DNA of 64,000 nt from Pseudomonas sp. PDM14 (GTDB taxonomy: Bacteria; Pseudomonadota; Gammaproteobacteria; Pseudomonadales; Pseudomonadaceae): NCBI RefSeq assembly GCF_014851905.1, contig NZ_JACVAQ010000002.1:434001-498000 (forward strand), written 5' to 3'. This document shows positions 45,022 to 53,564 of this stretch, one piece after another; position 1 is the stretch's first letter; every line of letters begins with the position of its first letter. Both the position numbers and the translations under genes were made by a program. The notes beneath the pieces were generated by a model that saw nothing but the letters and a program-made list of their open reading frames with translations, was not told where the DNA came from and searched no databases.

Positions 45022-45915
45022 ATGAGTCTGTCCGACACCACAACCAACCTGGCATCCCGTCTGACGGCTCTGGCACAACGCCTGGGGCTGAGCGGACGTG
45101 TGCCACGCATGGTGTTCGAACGCTCGCGCAACCTGCGCCTGCCCTTCCAGGCGTTGCCACTGCCGGCGGACAACATTTGGTGGCAGGACGGCCCGCCCCT
45201 ACACCGCCTCGTCGACCTGCCGCGTGACGCGCTGTCCGGCCCGGTGCAGGAAGACAAGGCCGCTGCCCGCGCGGTACTGATGCGCGTGGTCGAGCAGGAG
45301 CAGCAGCTGTTCGCCGACTTCGACCTGCTGCGGATCGACGGCCTGTGCGGCACGCCCAGTGCCAGTGGCGAAGGGTTCCGCAGCTTCGAGGAATTCGCCG
45401 CCACGCAAACCTGCCGCAACGTGCGCATCATCAGCTACAAGGACTTCCTCAAGACCATCAACCAGGCTCTGCCGCGCTTTCTCGGTGCCGAACCGATCGA
45501 ATTGCGCCAGGCCAGCTGGTATGGCCCCCGCCTGTTCTGGGCCTCCGAGCAGCAAGGCGAAGCCTTCGCCTGCGCCATCGCCTATGCACGCCTGCGCGGC
45601 CTGGAAGTCAGCCTGCCGGCAGAGCTGACGCGCTATCGCATCAGCCGCAACGGCCTGGCCGAACTCAAGCAGCAGTACCACATGCTGGCGATGCCGGTGC
45701 AGGCCTGGGCCGATCCGGCGTTCATGGCGCTGCTGCTGGACAACGGCCTGCCCTACGCGCGCCTGTCGCTGCTGCGCAGCCCCGGAGCGCCCGAGGTGCT
45801 TCTGCTGCCCAAGGGCTCGGCCGAAGCCAACGCCCTGGGCGAAGGCCTGCGCCAGGCTGGCGCGCCGGATGTGGTGGCGTATCTGGAACAACTGGAAAAC
45901 CGCACGTTCGCCTGA
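45022..45915 (+). CDS. Conserved hypothetical protein
   Basis: The 297-residue cytoplasmic protein has no signal peptide or helix. Distinct segments are RVPRMVFERSRNLRLPFQALPLPADNIWW, DGLCGTPSASGEGFRSFEEFAATQTCRNVRIISYKDF, and ASWYGPRLFWASEQQGEAFACAIAYARLRGLEVSLPAELTRYRI. I do not recognise a named domain. A TTG at 45013 is an alternative start closer to GGAG. The function is unknown; it is divergent from the DUF2835 gene. Confidence 0.8.
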   Translation: MSLSDTTTNLASRLTALAQRLGLSGRVPRMVFERSRNLRLPFQALPLPADNIWWQDGPPLHRLVDLPRDALSGPVQEDKAAARAVLMRVVEQEQQLFADFDLLRIDGLCGTPSASGEGFRSFEEFAATQTCRNVRIISYKDFLKTINQALPRFLGAEPIELRQASWYGPRLFWASEQQGEAFACAIAYARLRGLEVSLPAELTRYRISRNGLAELKQQYHMLAMPVQAWADPAFMALLLDNGLPYARLSLLRSPGAPEVLLLPKGSAEANALGEGLRQAGAPDVVAYLEQLENRTFA

Positions 45916-45994
45916 ACGCGGGTGGTCGAGAGAAGGAAAGTTCAGGGGACACCGGCCGACCCGTGGGCCAGCCGGCGATGGTTGCCGACGGCTG

Positions 45995-46336
45995 TCAGGC
46001 TCCGGCCATGCGGACTTCCTGAGTCACCCCCCAACCATCCAGCACACCGCCCAGGGGCGTGACCAGCGACTCCAGATCCTGCTCGAAATCACCGATCCCC
46101 GAATGGGTGGCGTACATCACCTTGCTCACTTGCAGGTGCCAGGCGCCGTCCTCACGCACGCTGACCTGCGCATTGGTGGATTCACCGCGAAACTCACTGG
46201 CAGCCTTTCTGGCCCGGTCCTCGTCCGGGAAGATGGCGTAGAACTCGATGGGATGGACGCGGGCGAAATCGAATCCGCCCTCCTTCATGCGGCGCAAAAC
46301 GGTGTTGCTGACATCATCGTGGAAGGCTGTGCTCAT
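45995..46336 (-). CDS. RraB-fold (ribonuclease E inhibitor B-like) protein
   Basis: The 113-residue protein begins at ATG 46336 behind GAGGAGG. It contains RRMKEGGFDFARVHPIEFYAIFPDEDRARKAASEF and GDFEQDLESLVTPLGGVLDGWGV, the RraB-domain layout of an acidic alpha/beta fold. E. coli RraB inhibits RNase E, but many members of this fold are uncharacterised, so I name only the fold. The 253-bp gap upstream holds no recognisable feature. Confidence 0.78.
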   Translation of the reverse strand: MSTAFHDDVSNTVLRRMKEGGFDFARVHPIEFYAIFPDEDRARKAASEFRGESTNAQVSVREDGAWHLQVSKVMYATHSGIGDFEQDLESLVTPLGGVLDGWGVTQEVRMAGA

Positions 46337-46589
46337 GTAAGACCTCCTCTCAGGCGATGGATAGACCGCAACCGCCCATGCCTGGGCGGCTCGGGCACCC
46401 GGCGGTGCCCCGAAAGCCAGACGGAGAGCCGCCTGGCTGGTCATGCACCGGATCACGAACGATCACGGTCGACGGCTGGTTCATGAGAAGAGAAACCGGC
46501 ACCGTCAATTGCAGACTAGCGCCTCGACCGGCGATCTGCCCAGCGGATCGTCCATCTGCCCGCCCGGCCCGCGACGGGCGGCGGTGCCT

Positions 46590-47351
46590 CTAGTCGCGGC
46601 TGAGCCAGCCCATCACCCAGCGATTGAGCCAGGACGGCGACACCTGCGCCGACCAGTACATCAGCTTGAACTGCCAGTGGATCGGTCGATGCACCGCCGG
46701 TTCGTGAGCCTGCTGCCAGGCGGCTTCGGCGATGTGCTCGGCCTTCAGGTGCACGCCGAGACGACGCAGTGCGGGCGGCTCGAAGGTCTGGCTGTCGACC
46801 ATCGGCGTACGCACGAACGGCGGCATCAGGTCGCTGACACGGATGTCGTGGCGGCGCCATTCCAGCTCCAGCGCCTCGGTCAGGCCACGCACGGCAAACT
46901 TGGACGCCGAGTAACTGACCATGTGCGGCGTGCCATACAGACCCGAGGCGGAACCCATGTTGATCACCTGGGCGCCCGGCGTGACCTTGAGGTAGGGAAA
47001 CGCCGCGTGAGTCACCTGCAGCAGGCCGAGCACGTTGATCTGCAGGATGCGCGCATGCTCTTCGAGGCTGATTTGCTCGAAGAGACCGAAACGCAGGATT
47101 CCCGCGCAGTTGAACAGCAGGCGCAAGCGGCCCTGGTGCTGCGCAGCGAAACTGGCCAGCGCGACCTGTGCAGCCGCCGCATCGGTGACATCCACGGCCA
47201 CATGCCAGGCGCCACCCAGCTCGTCGGCCAGGGCCGCCAGGGCGGCCTGGTTGACGTCGAGCAGGCCGACCCGCCAACCGCGAGAATGGAACAGACGCGC
47301 CGTGGCGGCGCCGATACCCGAAGCAGCGCCGGTGATCAGGATGGTGTTCAT
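46590..47351 (-). CDS. Short-chain dehydrogenase/reductase
   Basis: The 253-residue Rossmann-fold enzyme has the NAD(P)-binding TGAASGIG (~7-14), NCAG at about 80 and the catalytic S-x11-YxxxK (SASGLYGTPHMVSYSASK). ATG 47351 overlaps the upstream esterase stop codon, so it is the third gene of an operon with an esterase and a flavin monooxygenase. A C-terminal segment (HWQFKLMYWSAQVSPSWLNRWVMGWL) may bind the membrane. It probably interconverts an alcohol and a ketone in that pathway. Confidence 0.92.
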   Translation of the reverse strand: MNTILITGAASGIGAATARLFHSRGWRVGLLDVNQAALAALADELGGAWHVAVDVTDAAAAQVALASFAAQHQGRLRLLFNCAGILRFGLFEQISLEEHARILQINVLGLLQVTHAAFPYLKVTPGAQVINMGSASGLYGTPHMVSYSASKFAVRGLTEALELEWRRHDIRVSDLMPPFVRTPMVDSQTFEPPALRRLGVHLKAEHIAEAAWQQAHEPAVHRPIHWQFKLMYWSAQVSPSWLNRWVMGWLSRD

Positions 47352-48277
47352 GCCAGCCCTCGCGTGCGAATAAAAGTCAGGGCGCGCTGCAACGCCAGGT
47401 TGGCGATGGCCAACGCCCCGCAATTGATCTGGAACACGTGCCACTGCCGCGGGTACAGCTCCAGCTCGCAGTCAACGCCCGCCGCCCTCGCCTGCTCGGC
47501 GAGCAACTGGCTCTGCGGCAACAGCCATTCGTCCTCGCCGACCTGGATCAACAGTGGCGGCAGGCCTGTCAGCTCGGCATACAGCGGAGAAACCAGGGCC
47601 CGGCGACGCTGGTCGGCCTGCGGGCAATAGGCCTCGGCGCCCTGCTGCAGCCAGCGCGGCTGAATCAATGGATCACCCGCCGGCGGGCGCAGCAGGTTGG
47701 CGCCGGTGCAATCGGTCACCGGGGAAAAACACACCAGCGCGCCCGGCAGCGGCAAGCCGGCATCACGCGCGCGCAACGCCGTACCCAGCACCAGGTTGCC
47801 GCCGACCGAATCGCCGGCGATGACGATGCGCGACGCCGCATGGCCCTGCTCCAGCAAGGCCTGGTAGGCGGCGAAGGCATCGTCGCTGGCCGCCGGAAAA
47901 GCGTGCTCCGGCGCCAGGCGGTAGTCCAGGGCGAACACCGTCAGCGCGCCGTGGCGGGCGAAGTAGCTGGTGATGCTGCGGTGGCTCTGCGGGCTGCCGA
48001 CGATGAATGCGCCGCCGTGCAGGTAGAGCAGCACGTTGCCGCTGTCGCGCGGCGGGCGCAGCCATTCACCGGACAAACCGCCCAGCGAACCGGCTTCGAT
48101 GCGTACGCCACGGCTGACCCAGCACAGCCGCGTGCCCAGGCGCAGCAGGTGGCGCTGCACCCGCGGGCTCACGCCCGGATGGAAACCGGCGCGAAACAGC
48201 AGCCAGGTCGTGCCGCGCAGCGCCGCTGCCAGCGCGCGCTGCAACAGGCCGCCAGGCAACTCAACGGACGTGGTCAT
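47348..48277 (-). CDS. Alpha/beta hydrolase, HSL-type esterase
   Basis: The 309-residue esterase has the oxyanion motif YLHGGAF near 85, the nucleophile elbow GDSVGG (Ser ~155), and candidate acid and base in VGEDEWLLP and WHVFQ. These define the hormone-sensitive-lipase group. It overlaps the monooxygenase by 17 bases and the dehydrogenase by four. It is suited to hydrolyse esters made by the neighbouring Baeyer-Villiger-type enzyme. Confidence 0.92.
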   Translation of the reverse strand: MTTSVELPGGLLQRALAAALRGTTWLLFRAGFHPGVSPRVQRHLLRLGTRLCWVSRGVRIEAGSLGGLSGEWLRPPRDSGNVLLYLHGGAFIVGSPQSHRSITSYFARHGALTVFALDYRLAPEHAFPAASDDAFAAYQALLEQGHAASRIVIAGDSVGGNLVLGTALRARDAGLPLPGALVCFSPVTDCTGANLLRPPAGDPLIQPRWLQQGAEAYCPQADQRRRALVSPLYAELTGLPPLLIQVGEDEWLLPQSQLLAEQARAAGVDCELELYPRQWHVFQINCGALAIANLALQRALTFIRTRGLA

Positions 48278-49733
48278 AGTCGCTCCATTGCGGCTGACGC
48301 GTCAGCCAGCGATAGCTCAGGGTGAACCCCGACCAGTTGTTGGTGTGTTTACCCGCCGCGTTCTGGTACCAGCTGTTGCACCCCTGCTGCCACACCGAAT
48401 GCTGCAGGGCGTGCTGCAACTTGTGGTTCCACGCCTGCTGCGCCGGCGGACGCAGGTCGAGGTAGCGCACGCCTTCGTCCAGTCGCTGCAGGCAGGCCAG
48501 CACGTAGGCGAACTGGCTCTCCAGCATGTAGATGATCGAGTTGTGGCCCAGGTTGGTGTTCGGCCCGTAGAGCAGGAACAGGTTGGGGAAACCGCTGACG
48601 CTGATGCCCTTGTAGGCCTCGGCGCCGTCACGCCATACCACCTCCAGCGCCACCCCGCCGAGCCCGCGGATGCGCATCGGCGCGAGGAAGTCGCTGGCGG
48701 CAAAGCCGGTGCCGTAGATCAGCACGTCGACCGGGTGCTCGCGGCCGTCGGCGGTGACCACGCCGCGCTCGCTGACTTCGGCGATGGCCTCGTCGACCAC
48801 CTCCACATGGGCCTGACGCAGGGCCGGGTAGTAGTCGTTGCTGATCAGGATGCGCTTGCAGCCCAGCGGGTAGTCCGGCGTCAGCTTGGCGCGTAGTTTG
48901 GGTTCCGGCACCTCCTTGGCCAGGTGGCGGAAGAAGTGCCAGCGGTACAGCTTCATCATCCCCGGCAGGATGAAGAACCCCACGCCACGCAGTTCGTGAT
49001 GAACGTACTGGACCAGGCGGTCGAGCTTCTGCGTCCATGGCCAGCGCTGCATCAGCCTCAGCTCGAACGGTCGATAGGGCCGATCGGGCTTGGGCAGCAC
49101 ATAGGCCGCCGAGCGCTGGAAGAGCGTCAGGCGCTGCACCTGCGGGACGATCTGCGGCACGAACTGGATGGCGCTGGCACCGGTGCCGATCACCGCCACG
49201 CGCTTGCCACGCAGGTCGACATCGTGCCGCCAGCGCGCCGAATGGAAACTTTCGCCGGCGAAACGCTCGATGCCCTTGAGCCGTGGAATGGCCGGGCGAT
49301 TGAGCTGGCCGCAGGCGCTGATCAACGCCCGCGCGCTGAAGCGACTGCCGTCCACGCAGGTGACCTGCCACAGCCCCTGCGTTTCGTCGAACGCCGCCTC
49401 GGCCACTTCGCTGTCGTGGCGAATGTGCCGCTGCAGGTCGTGACGCTCCACGCACTGCTGCACGTAGGCGAAGATTTCCGCCTGCGGGGCAAAGCGCCGA
49501 CTCCAGTCGAGCTTGGGTTCGAAGGAAAACGAATAGAGGTGCGACGGCACATCGCAAGCGGCGCCCGGATAGCTGTTGTCGCGCCAGGTGCCGCCGGATT
49601 CGGCGGCCTTTTCCAGGATCAGGAAATCATCCATGCCCTGTTGGCGCAGGCGCATGGCCAGGCCCAGACCGGCAAAACCGGCGCCAATGATCAGCACGCG
49701 CAGGGGCGCATGCTCCGGAGTGTTGTTATGCAT
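48261..49733 (-). CDS. Flavin-containing Baeyer-Villiger-type monooxygenase
   Basis: The 490-residue protein has an FAD-binding GAGFAGLGLA near 17 and an NADPH-binding GTGASAIQ near 183. Between them is FAGESFHSARWRHD, matching the BVMO fingerprint FxGxxxHxxxW except that the final P/D position is R. GTWRDNSYPGAACD is typical of this group. ATG 49733 follows GGAGATAAC. It is first in an operon with an esterase and a dehydrogenase. The substrate, probably a ketone, is unknown. Confidence 0.9.
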   Translation of the reverse strand: MHNNTPEHAPLRVLIIGAGFAGLGLAMRLRQQGMDDFLILEKAAESGGTWRDNSYPGAACDVPSHLYSFSFEPKLDWSRRFAPQAEIFAYVQQCVERHDLQRHIRHDSEVAEAAFDETQGLWQVTCVDGSRFSARALISACGQLNRPAIPRLKGIERFAGESFHSARWRHDVDLRGKRVAVIGTGASAIQFVPQIVPQVQRLTLFQRSAAYVLPKPDRPYRPFELRLMQRWPWTQKLDRLVQYVHHELRGVGFFILPGMMKLYRWHFFRHLAKEVPEPKLRAKLTPDYPLGCKRILISNDYYPALRQAHVEVVDEAIAEVSERGVVTADGREHPVDVLIYGTGFAASDFLAPMRIRGLGGVALEVVWRDGAEAYKGISVSGFPNLFLLYGPNTNLGHNSIIYMLESQFAYVLACLQRLDEGVRYLDLRPPAQQAWNHKLQHALQHSVWQQGCNSWYQNAAGKHTNNWSGFTLSYRWLTRQPQWSDYDHVR

Positions 49734-49796
49734 TGTTATCTCCATGAGCCGCATCGCAGCGGACGCCCCCATGCTAGTTGCCGCGCGCCGCCTGGG

Positions 49797-49817
49797 TTAT
49801 GGCATAGTCGGCCATAA
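49797..49817. promoter_or_regulatory. Inverted repeat TTATGGC-N7-GCCATAA
   Basis: A perfect 7-bp inverted repeat lies in the divergent promoter region between the monooxygenase operon and the AraC gene, 24 bases before the AraC start. It is a candidate site for autoregulation or activation. Confidence 0.5.
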
Positions 49818-49841
49818 AATTGTGACTTTCGGACAACCCGC

Positions 49842-50867
49842 ATGGCCACTTCCCCCGCCCGTTCCCGCCGCAGCGCCGTCAGCGTGCAGCTTCTGGTTCA
49901 GTTCGGCCTCGACCATGGCCTGTCGCTCGATACCTGCCTGGCCGGCACCGGCCTGAGCTGGAACCTGCTCGCCGACCCGGCTGCCGAGGTCGATGCCGAA
50001 CAGGAGCTGGCACTGATCGGCAACCTGGTCGCCGCTCTCGGCGAACGCCCCGGCCTGGGCCTGCAGCTGGGCCGCCGCTACCTGCTCAACACCTACGGCA
50101 TCTGGGGCTTTGCCCTGCTCAGCAGCTCGACCTACCGCGACGCGGCGACACTCGGCCTGCGCTACATCGACCTGACCTTCGCCTTCCACGGCATGCGCCT
50201 GGAGGAACATGGCGATGAAGCCCACCTGCTACTCGACGACAGCCAGGTGCCGCCGGCGCTGCGCAACTTCATCCTCGAACGCGACTTGTCCGGCATGCTC
50301 TGCGTGCAACGCGAGCTGATCAACGCACCGCTGCCGATCAAGCGCGTCGACCTGCGTATTTCGCGCCCCGCCGATACCGCCCCGTTTCTCGCCGAGCTGG
50401 GGGTGATGCCGCAGTTCGGCCAGGCACACAACCGCTTCGTCTTCGAACGCCAGCTGCTCGACCGCCCGCTGCCCGGCGCCAACCCGGGAACCGCCGCGCT
50501 CTGCGAGCAACACTGCCAGCGACTGCTGGACAAGCGCCGCCAGCGCGACGGCCTGGCCGGGCAGATCCGCGGCCTGCTGCTCAGCCGTCCCGGACGCCTG
50601 CCGGACATGGAGCAACTGGCCAACAGCTTGCACATGAGTTCACGCACCCTGCGCCGCCGCCTGCAGCAGGACAACGTCAACTTTCGCACGCTGCTCGAAG
50701 AGGTACGCCAGACCCTCGCCGAGGAACTGCTGGGGATTGCCGGCCTGAGCCTTGAGGAAGTCGCCGAGCGCCTGGGCTATGGCGAAGTGTCGAACTTCAT
50801 CCACGCTTTCAAGCGCTGGAAAGGCGTGACCCCGAGCCAGTTTCGCAAGGGTCGGCAATCGGCCTAG
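49842..50867 (+). CDS. AraC-family transcriptional regulator
   Basis: The 341-residue protein has an N-terminal arabinose-binding-like domain of the OruR/ArgR type (GLDHGLSLDTCLAGTGLS, LGLQLGRRYLLNTYGIWGFALLSS). Two C-terminal helix-turn-helix motifs follow (MEQLANSLHMSSRTLRRRL and LSLEEVAERLGYGEVSNFIHAFKRWKGVTPSQFR). It is divergent from the monooxygenase-esterase-dehydrogenase operon and is its likely activator. The inducer is unknown. Confidence 0.92.
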   Translation: MATSPARSRRSAVSVQLLVQFGLDHGLSLDTCLAGTGLSWNLLADPAAEVDAEQELALIGNLVAALGERPGLGLQLGRRYLLNTYGIWGFALLSSSTYRDAATLGLRYIDLTFAFHGMRLEEHGDEAHLLLDDSQVPPALRNFILERDLSGMLCVQRELINAPLPIKRVDLRISRPADTAPFLAELGVMPQFGQAHNRFVFERQLLDRPLPGANPGTAALCEQHCQRLLDKRRQRDGLAGQIRGLLLSRPGRLPDMEQLANSLHMSSRTLRRRLQQDNVNFRTLLEEVRQTLAEELLGIAGLSLEEVAERLGYGEVSNFIHAFKRWKGVTPSQFRKGRQSA

Positions 50868-50950
50868 TCAGAGAAACCACGGGTAAGCAGATCCGCCGGC
50901 ATTGCACCGGCGGCGTGGCAGGGACAGTAACGGCACTCCCGTCCTGCGGC

Positions 50951-53014
50951 TTACTGCTCGGTCTTGCTGGCGCGGGCGCCCGCAGTGTTGTCCAGCAGGC
51001 TCTTGGTCGCGACCTGCAGGAAGGCTTCGAGCTGCCGCTGCAACTGCGGCTGCGCCGGATCATCCTTGAGCACGCTGACCTTGGCCCCGGCGCCCAGCTG
51101 GTACTGGTACAAGCGCGGCTCCAGGCCCTTGGGCTGCACGAGGATCTTCTCGCCGTTGACGATCGCCACGGTCTGGTCGCTGCCCGACGGCTTGATCACG
51201 CCGATACCCTGGTCGCCGGCCGGCAGGTTGAGCAGGTCGCGGCCCCAGCACTGATGCTGGGTCTGCCCGCCAAGGCGACCCATGATGGTCGGCACCACGT
51301 CGATCTGCGTGCCGACAGTGTCACAGGTTGCACCGAACTTGTCCTGAATGCCCGGGGCGATCAGCAGCAACGGCACGTTGAAGCGGAACAGGTCCATCTC
51401 GGTCAGCTGCTCGCTGCTGCCAAAGCCGTGGTCGCCGAGCACCACGAACAGGGTGTCCTTGTAGTACGGCTCCTTGCGCGCTTTCTCGAAGAACTGGCCC
51501 AGCGCCCAATCCGAGTAACGCATGGCGGTGAGGTGCATGTCGGACGAGCCCTGTCCGGTCACCGGCTCTACCGGCAGATCTTCGGGCAAAGCGTACGGCG
51601 TGTGGTTGGACAGGGTCTGCAGCAACGCATAGAACGGCTTGCTCGGGTCCAGCTTGGCCAGTTCGACGGCGCCGCGGTCGAACATGTCCTGATCGGACAC
51701 ACCCCAGGTCGGATCGATGTAGACCGGATCGACGAAGTCCTCGCGACCGATGAAGCGGCGCATGCCCTGGTTGCTGAAGAAACCGGACTGGTTGTCCCAC
51801 TGGAAGTTGCCGTTGTAGACGTAAACGTCGTCGTAATCGCGGGCACTCAGCTGCTGCGGCAGGCCGGAGAACTGGTGGCTGCCCTCGGGCGTGCGCATCA
51901 GGTACTCGAAACTTGGCAGATTGGGGAAGCAGGCCATGGTGGCGAACATGCCCTGGTGGGTGTGCGTGCCGTTGGAAAAGAAGCGCTTGAACAGCAGGCC
52001 CTCGCGGCTCAACCGATCAAAGTTGGGGGTGATGTTGGCATCGCTGCCCAGCGCACCGACCCAGCGGCCGGCGAAGCTTTCCATGAGGATCACCACCACG
52101 TTGCGGATCGGCAGGGTGTTCTCCTGCGGCGGCGTATACACGCGGCGCACGGCGGCGTGGTCTGCATCGATCAGTTGCTCATGCTCACCGACCAGCATGG
52201 TTCGCACGGTCTGCAGCGCCTCGGCATCGCCCATGGTCGATTTCCAGGCGTTGTCACGATGGTCGGAGAAGTAGTTATCCGCCGCGTCGACCAGGGTCAG
52301 TGTTCCGTTCAGGCCCAGGTGGTTGGCGAACATCGAATCGGTGGTGTAGGCATCGCCCCAGCGCAGCGGCGGGCCTTGCTTCACTGTCCCGCGCGCAGCG
52401 AGCACCGCCACCAGCAGGCACAGCACGAACACCGCCACGCGCCAGTACCAGGCCAGTGCGGGTTGCACGCTGTGCGGCCGGGTAGAACGCTCGATGAGCA
52501 TGAACAACCAGGCCAGCGCCAGGGTCGCAAGGGCCCAGGCCAACAGATAGCGCAGCACCGGGAAACCGTACCAGAGCATGCTCAGCACGGTCTGCGTGTC
52601 TTCCTCAAGATACTGGAACACCAGGCCGTTCAAGCGCTGGTGGAATTCACGGTAGAAGTCCAGCTCGCTGACGCCGATGAACAGGGTCAGGCTGGCGAAC
52701 ACCGTCAACCAGGCGACATGCGCCCGCCGCGCCGCCATCATCGCCGGGCTGAGCACTGACAGCAGCAAGGGAATGCAGGCGTAAACCACCACGCGCAGGT
52801 CGAAGCGCAGGCCGTTGAAGAAAGCTTCGGCGAACACGCTGGCCGAGGTATCGCCGATCTGTTCGTGGTTATAAACCAGCAGCGCCACACGCAGCAGCGT
52901 GTACATCAGCATCAGCAGCAGGGCGCTACCGGCGAGAAAGGCAAAGTGGCTGGAAAGGCTGAATTGACGACTGCGAGCGGCCAGGGGCCGCTGAGTCAAA
53001 GCATCCGTTGACAT
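50951..53014 (-). CDS. LTA synthase family sulfatase-fold membrane protein
   Basis: The 687-residue protein has about five N-terminal membrane helices (~20-210) and a large periplasmic alkaline-phosphatase/sulfatase-fold domain. Motifs include VVVILMESFAGRW (metal-ligand Glu), FFSNGTHTHQGMFATM (Thr nucleophile region), WGVSDQDMF and VVLGDHGFGSS. Gram-negative members transfer phosphoglycerol or phosphoethanolamine to envelope glycans; the substrate here is not evident. ATG 53014 is chosen because the upstream in-frame sequence is Arg-rich and lacks helices. Confidence 0.9.
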   Translation of the reverse strand: MSTDALTQRPLAARSRQFSLSSHFAFLAGSALLLMLMYTLLRVALLVYNHEQIGDTSASVFAEAFFNGLRFDLRVVVYACIPLLLSVLSPAMMAARRAHVAWLTVFASLTLFIGVSELDFYREFHQRLNGLVFQYLEEDTQTVLSMLWYGFPVLRYLLAWALATLALAWLFMLIERSTRPHSVQPALAWYWRVAVFVLCLLVAVLAARGTVKQGPPLRWGDAYTTDSMFANHLGLNGTLTLVDAADNYFSDHRDNAWKSTMGDAEALQTVRTMLVGEHEQLIDADHAAVRRVYTPPQENTLPIRNVVVILMESFAGRWVGALGSDANITPNFDRLSREGLLFKRFFSNGTHTHQGMFATMACFPNLPSFEYLMRTPEGSHQFSGLPQQLSARDYDDVYVYNGNFQWDNQSGFFSNQGMRRFIGREDFVDPVYIDPTWGVSDQDMFDRGAVELAKLDPSKPFYALLQTLSNHTPYALPEDLPVEPVTGQGSSDMHLTAMRYSDWALGQFFEKARKEPYYKDTLFVVLGDHGFGSSEQLTEMDLFRFNVPLLLIAPGIQDKFGATCDTVGTQIDVVPTIMGRLGGQTQHQCWGRDLLNLPAGDQGIGVIKPSGSDQTVAIVNGEKILVQPKGLEPRLYQYQLGAGAKVSVLKDDPAQPQLQRQLEAFLQVATKSLLDNTAGARASKTEQ

Positions 53015-53501
53015 GGGTGGGGTTCCGATCACGCAGGGGAAGGACTGAGGCTGGTCTGAGCCAGCTCGGCAGCGGCGCATCATCCGTACGGTGATGTGAA
53101 AGTTTCGTAGCTGCGCACAGCTCCCTTTCGACAGCGCTACCCGCGACAGGGCGGCGCAGCGCGGTAGCTGAGCAGGCCAGCGCGGGCCCCTGAACGACCG
53201 GGCTTCGCTACGGGAACGCGACATAGGCGGGGCCATGGGGCGGAAACGATCACGCCGCTATCTGGCGGTCATTTTCGTCGAGCTGCGACAAACATCGTTA
53301 CAAATAGCGCAACGATCAGGCGACGCTTACGCCTTTTCTACGGCGGTTCCGGCCATTGAGCGGCTTGTAGCCCCCGAAAATCGTGCCCAATCTCCCTCGA
53401 AAGGATGAGAGACGGACCGGAAGCTATCGTCCTTACCACTTTGGCGCGGTACTCTCGCGTTCAAGGCCAGTGGCCATCACGGCACTCGCCGCGCGTCGCC
53501 A
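53015..53501. other. Non-coding part of the divergent region before the chemoreceptor gene
   Basis: This ~490-bp stretch between the LTA-synthase-like gene and the chemoreceptor promoter shows no convincing gene. A short AT-richer zone lies at about 53270-53345. I see no repeat, terminator or RNA gene. Confidence 0.4.
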
Positions 53502-53527
53502 TCAAGCCTGCGCGCTACGTGCCGATA
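53502..53527 (+). promoter_or_regulatory. FliA (sigma-28) type promoter of the chemoreceptor gene
   Basis: TCAAG (53502-53506) and GCCGATA (53521-53527) are separated by 14 bases, the same spacing as in TAAAG-N14-GCCGATAA flagellar-class promoters. It lies 37 bases before the chemoreceptor ATG. Confidence 0.8.
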
Positions 53528-53564
53528 GACGCGTTAACCCATAACAAGAAACGGAGCCCACCCC

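Noticed and set aside
50915..52759. 614-residue open frame antisense to the LTA-synthase-like gene
   Set aside because: His/Gln/Val-rich composition with no motif; the opposite strand carries an intact sulfatase-fold protein.
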